Shown: positions 1 to 8,500 of the stretch, piece by piece
How positions within the stretch are numbered: the first letter of the stretch is position 1
How the letters are laid out: each line of letters starts with the position of its first letter
Source of the DNA: Streptomyces lunaelactis
GTDB taxonomy: Bacteria > Actinomycetota > Actinomycetes > Streptomycetales > Streptomycetaceae
Direction: 5' to 3'
Length of the DNA stretch: 64,000 nt
Assembly (NCBI RefSeq): GCF_003054555.1
Contig: NZ_CP026304.1
Location: 248,001-312,000 of the forward strand
Position numbers and translations under genes: made by a program
Notes under the pieces: generated by a model
What the model saw: the letters and a program-made list of their open reading frames with translations, nothing else
Told to the model about the DNA's origin: nothing
Database searches by the model: none

Positions 1-208
1 AGGCTGGAGATATTCGAGTGGCTCACAGGGCGTCGCCCCCGTCGCCGCCGACAAGGTCGAGTATCCGCAACGGCCCACCATCCAGGCGGTCGAGATGACG
101 GGCCAGGTTCGCCTCGGCGATCGCGTAGCGCAGAAGGCCCCAGGGGGCTTCCTGCCATTCCTGCCAGGCGGTCATTGCGGTGTTGAACTTCTCGGGTGCT
201 TCAGGCAT
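1..208 (-). pseudogene. SAM-dependent methyltransferase, N-terminal fragment (broken)
   Basis: The ORF starts at ATG 208. It resembles the N-terminus of small class I methyltransferases common in Streptomyces, reaching the glycine-rich SAM-binding motif I (read as ILDLVGGDGGDAL). A stop codon falls at 23-25, immediately after this motif, so no catalytic domain can follow in frame. The second motif residue is Val where Gly is usual. The remainder lies beyond the window edge or is lost. No clear ribosome site precedes the ATG. It could be a real gene with a sequencing frameshift at the edge. Confidence 0.5.
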
Positions 209-274
209 CTGGTGACGATAGTCGGAACGCCCCGAACTCCTACATTCGTACGGGGGTTCCGGGAAAGGGTTACC

Positions 275-1534
275 TCAGGCGAGTTCGGCTTTGCGAATCG
301 TTGGAGAGGCGATGCACACGATCATGCCGATAGCACTCAGAATGCCGCCGGCGGCAAAGGCTGTGGCGACGCCGCCGAAGCTGACGAGAGCGCCGAAGGC
401 CGGGTAGGTCAGGGGTGCGAGCCCGAGGGCGGTCAGACTGGTCACAGCTGTGACCCGCCCCAAGTAAGCGTGATCTGTGGCCGCCTGGATCAGGGCCTGT
501 GCCAGGCCGCCGGCGATGCCGCCCGCCAATCCGGCCAGCGCCGCGAGGGCCACCGTGAAGCCCAGCGCCGGAGCGGCAGGAAAAGCGGCCACACAGGCAG
601 AGGTCACCAGTGTGGTCGAGATGAGGAAGTAGCCGGCCTTCGGTAGGCGCCCCAGGACGGTGAGCAGGAGAGCACTGGCTGCTGCCCCAATGCCGAAACC
701 GGCGACGATCCAACCCATCCCGCCAGCTCCCCAGTTGCGTTCTGTGGTGAGGAAGACGAGACCGATGTTGAGAGGGCCAGCGAATCCCAGCTCGCTCAGG
801 GCTGCTGCGAGGACCAGAGGGCCGATCAGCTTGTGACGGCGGATGAAGACGAGGCCCTCGACCAAGTCATGTCGGGCGCTGGTCCCACGGGGCGCGTCCT
901 CGGCGTCTCCTGTGCCCTGGAGGGGCTTCATGTGGACGGTGAGGAGCAGCAGGAGGGATATCCCGAACAGGGAACTGGCGAGCGCGAACGCTGCTTCCGG
1001 CCCGCTGATGCCCATGGCGAAGCCCGCGAGCGGCGGGCCCATGGTGTTGCCGCCGCGGACGGCGAGTGCACGCATGCCCTGGATGCGGACCAGCTGGTCC
1101 GGCGTGGAAATCCGGGGCGGGAGTGCTCCGACGGCAGGCATGAACAGAGCGTCTACCGCACCGAAAATGAGGGCCACGGTGATCAGCAGCCAAACGTGGC
1201 CAGGTGTGAGTGCGATCGCCGCCGCTGCGGCAGCGATGACAAGGAAGCGCACTGTGTCGCTACCGATAACGACTCGACGTGGTCCAAGACGATCGGCGAT
1301 CACTCCACCGCCGAGCATGAGCAAGGCTCTCGGGACGGCTCCCGACGCCACGATCAACCCGACTTCGGCGGGGCCGGCGATCTGGTTGGCCGCCCAGCCC
1401 AGAGCCATGAAGTAGATGCTGTCACCGAGGACGGAGAGGGTGTAGGCGGCAAGCCAACGCAGAACCGTGCCGTCTTTGTGCGCAGGCTTGGCCGCAGACC
1501 TTTCCGTCTGCAGCGCACTGGTGACATCCGCCAT
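275..1534 (-). CDS. MFS-family efflux transporter
   Basis: This is a 419-residue integral membrane protein with many hydrophobic segments in the usual 12-helix MFS pattern. The loop between helices 2 and 3 carries ADRLGPRRV, a form of the MFS signature G-x-x-x-D-R-x-G-R-R. It resembles the EntS/MFS_3 branch of proton-driven exporters. The ATG at 1534 is preceded by GAGGA at a good distance; an upstream in-frame ATG at 1588 has none and adds an Arg-rich stretch. Lying at the edge of the NRPS cluster, it may export the peptide, but it is not in the NRPS operon, so this is inference. Drug or siderophore efflux are alternatives. Confidence 0.8.
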   Translation of the reverse strand: MADVTSALQTERSAAKPAHKDGTVLRWLAAYTLSVLGDSIYFMALGWAANQIAGPAEVGLIVASGAVPRALLMLGGGVIADRLGPRRVVIGSDTVRFLVIAAAAAAIALTPGHVWLLITVALIFGAVDALFMPAVGALPPRISTPDQLVRIQGMRALAVRGGNTMGPPLAGFAMGISGPEAAFALASSLFGISLLLLLTVHMKPLQGTGDAEDAPRGTSARHDLVEGLVFIRRHKLIGPLVLAAALSELGFAGPLNIGLVFLTTERNWGAGGMGWIVAGFGIGAAASALLLTVLGRLPKAGYFLISTTLVTSACVAAFPAAPALGFTVALAALAGLAGGIAGGLAQALIQAATDHAYLGRVTAVTSLTALGLAPLTYPAFGALVSFGGVATAFAAGGILSAIGMIVCIASPTIRKAELA

Positions 1535-1797
1535 CGCAGGTCCTCTTCTCCTTGGGCGTAGGGAACTCAGGCAAGTAGAGGGTGGCATGACATCCGCGGG
1601 CGTATTGGGGGTGCCTCGGGCGGAGCCATCGCTTAAATCCGCGTGGCATCGACGGTCCGGGCTGCGATGCAGGGCCGCGAGGCGGCGTAAGCGGCGACTG
1701 GGAGTCGTTCACGCCAGCGCCTGGGACCGCCATGAAATCTACGGGTGTGATTACACGATCTTCGGTGTTCCGGGAGCATACTGGCTGCTGAGGGGTA
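1535..1797. other. Intergenic region with no recognised gene
   Basis: About 260 bases separate the MFS gene from the next small gene on the same strand. Reading frames here are short and lack start sites or family resemblance. The segment may contain the MFS promoter, but no convincing -35/-10 pair was identified. Confidence 0.5.
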
Positions 1798-2013
1798 CTA
1801 GTCCCAGCCAGTGGTGTCCTTCGTGGGGGTGGGAGTGGGGGTCGGCGCGGAAGCGGTTTCGGGCACATCGGTGGTGGTTGTGGTGGTGCTGGCCACGGCT
1901 GCCATGGTGCTGCTGTGCTGCGTGGAAGCGGCGGCGATACCGAAGGCCGGGAGGGCGACGAGCGCAAGGATCGCGCCAAACTTCGGAGCGAGGCGCAGGC
2001 GGGGCTGAGACAT
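1798..2013 (-). CDS. Small secreted Thr/Pro-rich peptide
   Basis: The 71-residue protein has a basic N-terminus followed by a hydrophobic stretch (about residues 12-29) typical of a Sec signal peptide, with an A-x-A-type end. The mature part is low complexity: a run of six Thr, then a PT repeat (PTPTPTPT), ending DTTGWD. AGGAG lies eight bases before the ATG, which supports translation. No enzymatic motif is visible. It is likely exported or membrane-tethered; function is unknown. Streptomyces genomes hold many such short exported proteins. Confidence 0.6.
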   Translation of the reverse strand: MSQPRLRLAPKFGAILALVALPAFGIAAASTQHSSTMAAVASTTTTTTDVPETASAPTPTPTPTKDTTGWD

Positions 2014-2128
2014 GGCAGAGCTCTCCTAAGGAAGCGGCTGGTGGGGTTGTCTGCGTCGTTAACCCGAGTGGCGCTCTGGGCTGTTCCTCGCTGACATTCA
2101 CAAGTCTCGCCGCCGCCGGTTCTGCCGA

Positions 2129-2491
2129 CTAGCCCTCGCGGCTGACCTCATCCGGCCTTCGCATATTCCGTCCACCCGTCTGCGCCTCGTCGAGCATCCG
2201 ATCGAACAGGTCGGGGACCATAGCGGCCGAGTAGCTAGTGATGCGGGCGTGTTGCAGCGCGGGTTCGTGACTCAATGCCCTGTGTGCCACGGTGTACGAG
2301 ATCGCTTCAGCCTCGATCAAGGAGGCGGCGGTGACGAAGAACCCCACCGTCAGCTCCCCCTCGTCACCAGGGTGGATGCTGATGTGGTCGACCTTCTGCT
2401 CCGGTCCGGCATGGGAGAGGAAGGCTCGTCTGAGCCACTCGGGCGAGCCGAGCCCCCCAGGGAACTGAATTCGCACGTGAATCAGGCGCAT
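2129..2491 (-). CDS. Conserved hypothetical protein, about 120 residues
   Basis: Translation from ATG 2491 gives a compact 120-residue soluble protein beginning MRLIHVRIQFPGG, with alternating hydrophobic strands and no signal peptide or metal motif. An upstream TTG (2524) in the same frame is possible. The GGAGG next to ATG 2491 is only one base away, which is unusually close, so the start is uncertain. It lies divergent from the LuxR-type regulator and may share its promoter region. I do not recognise a function. Confidence 0.5.
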   Translation of the reverse strand: MRLIHVRIQFPGGLGSPEWLRRAFLSHAGPEQKVDHISIHPGDEGELTVGFFVTAASLIEAEAISYTVAHRALSHEPALQHARITSYSAAMVPDLFDRMLDEAQTGGRNMRRPDEVSREG

Positions 2492-2677
2492 GCCTCCACT
2501 CTGACGGAGGACCGGAATGGGCAACAGTGGGCAATACGGGACCGTTTATGCCAATGCAGAAACCGGCCATGTGCGTGCGCGGACCGTCCGGAGTTCGGAC
2601 CTTTTCACCAACGCCTGTCCGCTGACCGATCAGCGCATGCTTGGATACAACTTGATCACCGGCTGGGGGAGGCCCGA

Positions 2678-3682
2678 ATGTTGGAAGCTCTGGGACTGGA
2701 TGAGGCCTGCGAGACCGTTTACCGCGCGGTACTTGCACACCCGCAAGCTGAGCTTGAGTTACTGCGCGAGAGACTCGGCTTGCCGGACGCCGAGCTGCGT
2801 TTGGCGTTGGACAAACTGAGCGAAATGGCTCTGGTCCGGCCATCTGTCGACCAACCTGACTGTTTTCGGGCTGTGGACCCCGAGGTGGGCATCCAGGCCG
2901 TCATCGCCCGTCAGCAGGAGCGTCTGGCGGTCGAGCAGCAGCGGATCGAGCAGATTCGCCTGGCGGCTGCACAATTGGCTGCCGATTTCACAGTGGCCCG
3001 ACCTCCTAAACAGATCGACGGCATCGAGCGCCTCGATGGCATCGAGGAGATCCGGGAGCGGATCGGTCGACTGGTTCATGATGTGCGAACGGAGGTCATG
3101 ACACTCGCGCCTGGTGGAGCACAGAGTGCAGCGAGCATGGAAGCGGCCAAGCCTCAGGACCAGGCACTGCTGGAGCGCGGTGTGCGGATGCGGACCCTGT
3201 ATCTCGACAGCGTCCGCAACAGCCAGGCGACTGTGGCATACGCGAACTGGCTGGCGGAGCTGAACGGCGAGGTCCGCACCACTGCGTCACTACCGATTCG
3301 ACTGATGATCCTCGACCGGCGGGTGGCGATCGTCCCGACCGACGAAGACGACAGTCGCGCCGGCGCCTTGGTGCTCAGCGCGAGTGGGACCGTCACTGCC
3401 CTGTGCGCGCTCTTCGACACCATCTGGGAACCTGCCATGCCCATGGGGGCGGCGGGCTCACGCGAGCGGGAGGATGACCGCGGCCTCTCCCCCCAGGAGG
3501 CGGAAACCCTCCGGCTCCTGGGCCAAGGCTTCACCGATGACGCGGTCGCCAAGCGACTCGGCGTCTCGCCCCGCACTGCCCGCCGTATCGCTGCGGACCT
3601 GATGGAGAAGCTTGGGGCACGAAGCCGATTTCAGGCAGGCACGAGGGCCGTGGCCAAAGGCTGGCTGACCGGCGAGGAGTGA
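2678..3682 (+). CDS. TrmB/LuxR-type transcriptional regulator
   Basis: The 334-residue regulator has three parts: an N-terminal winged helix-turn-helix (about residues 5-70) of the TrmB type followed by a coiled segment, a middle domain (about 120-250) resembling the phospholipase-D-like effector part of TrmB proteins, and a C-terminal LuxR HTH (about 265-330) with LSPQEAETLRLLGQGFTDDA. It starts at ATG 2678, preceded by GGGGGAGG. This architecture is typical of regulators at the edge of Streptomyces NRPS clusters, and it is the only visible regulator near this one. Control of the NRPS operon is inferred from position. It converges with the phosphopantetheinyl transferase gene. Confidence 0.8.
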   Translation: MLEALGLDEACETVYRAVLAHPQAELELLRERLGLPDAELRLALDKLSEMALVRPSVDQPDCFRAVDPEVGIQAVIARQQERLAVEQQRIEQIRLAAAQLAADFTVARPPKQIDGIERLDGIEEIRERIGRLVHDVRTEVMTLAPGGAQSAASMEAAKPQDQALLERGVRMRTLYLDSVRNSQATVAYANWLAELNGEVRTTASLPIRLMILDRRVAIVPTDEDDSRAGALVLSASGTVTALCALFDTIWEPAMPMGAAGSREREDDRGLSPQEAETLRLLGQGFTDDAVAKRLGVSPRTARRIAADLMEKLGARSRFQAGTRAVAKGWLTGEE

Positions 3683-3732
3683 GAGCCTCTTCACCGACTC
3701 GGGCCGCGCTTGGACGACAGCCGGCCGGAGTT

Positions 3733-3773
3733 CCTGGCGGGACGGGCCTCTTGCGAATCCCTTCCCTGCCAGG
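3733..3773. terminator. Candidate terminator hairpin between convergent genes
   Basis: CCTGGCGGGA (3733-3742) pairs imperfectly with TCCCTGCCAGG (3763-3773) around a 20-base loop. It sits in the 106-base gap between the regulator (plus) and the end of the NRPS operon (minus), where a shared terminator would be expected. No clear U-tract follows. Confidence 0.4.
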
Positions 3774-3788
3774 AGCTCTTGCGCTTGC

Positions 3789-4493
3789 TCAGGCGGGCTC
3801 TTTGATCGCGAGTGCGGCAGCCAGCCCTGCAGGTGCCGCGACGTCGTAGAAACGCCAGTTCGGGACTTCCGCATCCTCCCCGACGTAGTCGTGTGAGGCG
3901 CCCAAGGCCAGTCCGGTACCGAGCCCTTTGAGGTACGCCTCCTTCCGCGCCCATATGCGCGCGAAAGCGGCTGCGCGTTTGTCGGGTGATGCCATCTCGA
4001 GCGCGGCCCGTTCCAAGGGATGCAGGGTGGTGGCGAGCTCGTCGGCGACTTCAATTGCCGGGGCGAGCTCCAGGTCAGCGCCGACGGATGTGCGGGCCAG
4101 GGCGATCAAGCAGTATCCGGCACGCCTGGAGAGGGAGAACTGCAGGGAACTGCCCGCAACGACAGGCCTACCGTGTCCACCGTCGCACACAGGGCAGTCG
4201 GCCTGGGTAAGCCGTACGTCCTGTGGCGCACGGCCGAGGTGGGCTCCCAGGATGCGGCGCAGGGCGACGTGAGAGGCCGTGTAGTGGGCTCGGTCCAGGG
4301 GCGAGCGGAAGGTCGTGGCCTTGGCTCGCTCCTTCGCGTCCAACAAGGACAGGGGGTCCGGCTCCGCGGTGCCGATAGTGAGGTTCACGAGCCACACGCG
4401 CGGTTCGGCAGTCGGCTGGACCAGCTCGGCGAGGTGGTCTTCTCGGTAGGTGCGAGGCGTGAGCACTTCACGGCTCAGGCATGTGGCGGTCAT
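3789..4493 (-). CDS. 4'-phosphopantetheinyl transferase, Sfp type
   Basis: The 234-residue enzyme transfers the phosphopantetheine arm of CoA to the serine of carrier proteins, converting the NRPS thiolation domains to holo form. It shows the family signatures VGADLE (Mg-binding Asp and Glu; the usual form is VGVDLE) and FARIWARKEAYLKGLGTGL (W-x-x-KEA-x-x-K). Length fits the Sfp/Gsp family. It is the last gene of the minus-strand NRPS run, 69 bases after the dehydratase-like gene, so it is probably co-transcribed and dedicated to this assembly line. Confidence 0.9.
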   Translation of the reverse strand: MTATCLSREVLTPRTYREDHLAELVQPTAEPRVWLVNLTIGTAEPDPLSLLDAKERAKATTFRSPLDRAHYTASHVALRRILGAHLGRAPQDVRLTQADCPVCDGGHGRPVVAGSSLQFSLSRRAGYCLIALARTSVGADLELAPAIEVADELATTLHPLERAALEMASPDKRAAAFARIWARKEAYLKGLGTGLALGASHDYVGEDAEVPNWRFYDVAAPAGLAAALAIKEPA

Positions 4494-4562
4494 TGCACTC
4501 CTTGCAACGCAAGCATGTCAGGGGCAGAGGTAGGGCCGGCCATGGCTCTCCTGTGTTAGGAG

Positions 4563-5510
4563 TTAGACGCTGGCCAGAGCGTGCTGGCGGGCCCCGTGCA
4601 AGAGCAGTTCATCGAACCGTGCGGGAGAGATGTTGCCGCCTGTCAGCACGACGACGACGTCCCGTGTGTGATGAGCCTTGAGAGCAGCAGCGACCGCTGC
4701 CGCGGAGCTGGGTTCAGCCACGATGCCGTAGAGGCGGAGAAGGGACATGGCCTCGATGGTCTCGTTGTCGTCCACCGCCGTGAGGCGGTCGACCCCGCCG
4801 GCGATGATCGGCAGAGTGATTCGGCCCGGGGCCTGCCCACGCAGCCCATCGGCGATGGTCGTGGACGGCGGGACGGATACGGGCCTTCCGGCGGCCACGG
4901 ACAGGGCGTATCGCTGAGCCGACTCGGGTTCCACGCCGATGACGGAGGGTGCATCGTGCCAAGCTGTCCTGGCCAGACACATCCCGGCGAGTAGTCCGCC
5001 TCCGCCGACGGGAACGTAGATGGCTTCGATCTTCGAGGTCTGGTCGGCGATTTCGAGCCCCGTGGTGCCCTGGCCAGCGATGACGTCGAAGTGGTCGGAA
5101 GAAGGAATCAGCGTCGCGTTCTGCTCGGCGGCGACGAGCTCGGCCAGGCGGTTCCTCTCCGCTACGCCTCCCTCCACGAAGCAGACGTGGGCACCCATCG
5201 AGCGGATCCGCTCGACCTTCTCCGGCGCCGACTGCGAGGTCATGACGACCGTGGCCGGGACCTTGGTGGCACGCGCCAGCATCGCTACGGCCTTGCCGTG
5301 GTTTCCGGAGGAGGCTGTGACCACTCTGGACGGAGCTGCGACCGCGAAAGCGTTGGTGACACCCCGCAGTTTGAAGGATCCGGACTTCTGCAGGTCTTCC
5401 CGCTTGAGCAGGACGCGGGTGCCGGGTATGCGCCAGATCGGTGTCCGGCGGACCACGGGGACGATGCGCTGTCGGGCAGCCTGGACGTCTTGGAAGGTCG
5501 GAATGTTCAT
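4563..5510 (-). CDS. PLP-dependent serine/threonine dehydratase-like enzyme
   Basis: The 315-residue protein is a fold-type II PLP enzyme of the threonine ammonia-lyase/serine racemase group. Visible are the Schiff-base lysine in SGSFKLRG, the substrate loop SSGNHGKAVA, the phosphate-binding GGGGLLAG and the C-terminal TGGNIS. There is no regulatory ACT domain, which argues against biosynthetic IlvA. Its ATG (5508-5510) overlaps the NRPS stop codon (ATGA), so translation is coupled. It may supply or modify a monomer: D-Ser by racemisation, 2-oxobutyrate, or a dehydro or beta-substituted amino acid. Which of these is not decidable from sequence. Confidence 0.85.
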   Translation of the reverse strand: MNIPTFQDVQAARQRIVPVVRRTPIWRIPGTRVLLKREDLQKSGSFKLRGVTNAFAVAAPSRVVTASSGNHGKAVAMLARATKVPATVVMTSQSAPEKVERIRSMGAHVCFVEGGVAERNRLAELVAAEQNATLIPSSDHFDVIAGQGTTGLEIADQTSKIEAIYVPVGGGGLLAGMCLARTAWHDAPSVIGVEPESAQRYALSVAAGRPVSVPPSTTIADGLRGQAPGRITLPIIAGGVDRLTAVDDNETIEAMSLLRLYGIVAEPSSAAAVAAALKAHHTRDVVVVLTGGNISPARFDELLLHGARQHALASV

Positions 5511-8500
5511 GCCTGCCACCTCGCGTTCTGCATCGAGCCGCTGATGATCGTCTGGGCGAGGACCTGGACGGCTTCGGGGGCCGTCAGCATGTCCAGGTGT
5601 GTCCCTGGTGTTTCCGCCTGCCGCAAGCCGACGGGATAGAGGTTGCTCCAGTGGGCGGTGTACTCCTCGTACGTGCCGTCGCTCGCGTTCGAGCCATGAC
5701 CGCTGAGGAGCACCTCGTCGCTGATGACGAGGGTGCAGGCCGCCGAGGAGGCCGACGGCTCGTAGGCCGCCACCGACTCCAGGAGGCCGCCGAGCGTGGC
5801 GTAGGGCAGCCATTCGTCCAGGCTGGCGGACTCGTCCGGTACCTCAAGGTTGCCGGCAAGGTTACGCAGGGCCATCTCGGTCCGCTCACGCTCGGCACCC
5901 GTCTCCTGCCGGCCCTTCTCCCACAAGGCAACGGCGTGCCGATAGTCCGCGACGTAGCCCATCAGCCGCTGCCGGACGCGCGGTTCGACGACCGGCGGCT
6001 CAACGAGATAGACGTGCTCCGTCTCTTCGGGTGCCTGACGGGCCATCTCGTGTGCGATGACGGCGCCCAGCGACCAACCGAGAAGGTGGTAGGGGCCCTG
6101 CGGCTGGACTGCTCTGATCTCCTCCCAGTAGCGCGCGGCCAGCGCCTCAACACCGACGACGGGCTCCTCGTCCGGCTCCATACCGGGCGCCTGGATGCCG
6201 TACGTCCGGTACGTGCCTGCCAGTTGTCCGGCCAACGTCGCGAACCAGTGCGCGCTTCCCCCGCTGGGGTGGATGCAGAACAGATACCGCCCAGCACCCT
6301 CGGGGCCGGCCTGCTCGTCTCGGCTGCCGGGCTTCTGGGTGGCCAGTTCAAAGGCGAGGGACCGCGAGATCGTGCCTGACTGGGAGAGCAGTGCGGCCGC
6401 CTCCGCCACGGTGGGATGTTGCATAACCGCCCTTACCGACAGCGCGTACCCGGCGTCCTGCAGACGCGTCGCCAGCCGCACGGCGCGCAGCGAATGCCCT
6501 CCCAGCTGGAAGAAGTCGTCATGGACGCCGATCCGGTCGAGGCCGAGGACCTCGCTCCAGACGTCGGCGATGATGCGCTCGGTCTCGGTGCGCGGGGCGA
6601 CGTACTCGCCGTCCATGTCAGGGCGGCCCTCCGGTTCTGGAAGTGCCTTCCGGTCGATCTTGCCGTTGGGCGTGGAGGGGAGAGTGTCGAGGAAGACGAA
6701 CCAGTTGGGGATCATGTAGTTGGGCAAGCTGGTGCGCAGTCGGGCCCGCAGGTCGGCGACGGTCAGTTCGCGGCCGGCGGCCGGAACGCAGTAGCCGACC
6801 AGACGCTTGTCGCCGGGGGTGTCCTCACGGACGATCACGGTGGCCGCGGCGACGTCCTCGTGGGTGGAGAGGGCGGCCTCGATCTCGCCGAGTTCGATCC
6901 GCAGACCGCGGAGCTTGACCTGCTGGTCGATACGGCCCAGGAACTCCAGGTTCCCCTCGGGCAGCCAGCGCACAAGGTCACCGGTGCGGTACACGCGGGC
7001 GTCCGGGTTGTCGGAGAACGGGTGCGGTACGAAGCGCTCCTCGGTCAGCTCGGGCCGGTTCCAGTAGCCGCGGGCCACGCCCTCACCACCGATCCACAGC
7101 TCCCCCGGCACACCCATCGGAGCCAGACCACCGAACCGATCCATCACGAACACCTCGGTATTCGCGATCGGCGACCCGATCAAGACGCGGTCACGGCTGT
7201 GTGTGTACTCGTAGAGCGTGCTGCATACGGTGTCCTCGCTCGGGCCGTAGGCGTTGATGAACACCCGTCCTGGGGACCAGGTGGCGAGGGTGTCCGGAGG
7301 GCACGCCTCTCCGGCGACCACGATGGTCCGTACGCCTTCAAGTGCCTCGGTGGAGACGCTGGAGAGCAGGGACGGGGACATCGTGATCGCGGTGACGGCG
7401 TGGCGGGCCACGGTCGTCTCCAAGGGCTTGCCCGGGAAGAGGTTCTCGCGCGGGGCGAGGACGAGGGTCGCGCCGGCGCCCCAGGTGGTGAACACCTCGT
7501 ACATGGAGGCGTCGAAGCTCGGCGACGCGAACTGCAGCACCCGGCTGTCGGAGTCCAGGCGAAGGTCCCGGGGCAGGTGTTCCGCCATGCTGACCGCGCC
7601 CTGGTGTTGGATCATGACGCCCTTGGGGGTGCCGGTGGATCCGGAGGTGTAGATGATGTAGGCGAGGTTGTCGGGGCCGGACTGGGGCGTCGGGTTGGTG
7701 TCGGGCTGGGTGGCGACCGTCTCCCAGTCGGTGTCGATCAGCAGCTGGGCTGCGGTCTCGGGGAGCCGGTCGGCCAGGTGGGCCTTGGTGATGACAAGGG
7801 GAGCCCGGGTGTCATTGAGCATGAACTCCAGGCGCGACGCCGGGTAGTCCGGGTCCAGCGGCACATACGCGGCACCCGCCTTCATGACACCCAGCAGAGC
7901 CACGATCATGTCGGGACCACGGTCCACACACACCGTGACCAGATCCTCGACACCGATACCGCGGCCCATCAGGTGATGCGCCAGCTGATTCGCCCGAGCA
8001 TTCAGCTCCGCATAGGTGAGCTCGGTGTCCTCGCAGAGGATCGCGATCGCGTCCGGAGTCCGGGCGGTCTGCTGCTCGAACAGCTCGTGGACGGTGATGG
8101 CGTCCTGATAGGGGACGGCGGTGCCGTTGAAGTCCACCAGCAGCTGCTCCTGCTCCCGTCCGGTCAGCATGTCGAGCTCGCCCACAGGTCGGGCCGGATC
8201 CGCTACGGCCGCGTTGAGGAGCTGAACGTAATGGCTGGCTAGGCGCTGCACCGTGGCCCGGTCAAACAGCTCGGGCGAGAACAGGATCCGGCCCTCGACG
8301 GAACCGGAGGCTTCATCAGCGTCGAGAAGGCAGACGAGATCGAAGTTCGGTGTCTCCCCTCGGACTTCGATGGTGTCGAGGGTGAGGCCCGGCAGGGTCC
8401 AGTTACCGTCGGGAACGTTCTGCAGAGCAAACATGACCTGGAACAGAGCGTTGCGGGACAGGTCCCGCTCGGGGGCGAGGTCTTCGACGATCCGCTCGAA

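Noticed and set aside
5511..5813. Upstream extension of the dehydratase-like gene
   Set aside because: The in-frame extension overlaps the NRPS thioesterase in another frame and is Arg/Pro-rich. The ATGA overlap at 5507-5510 is the natural start.
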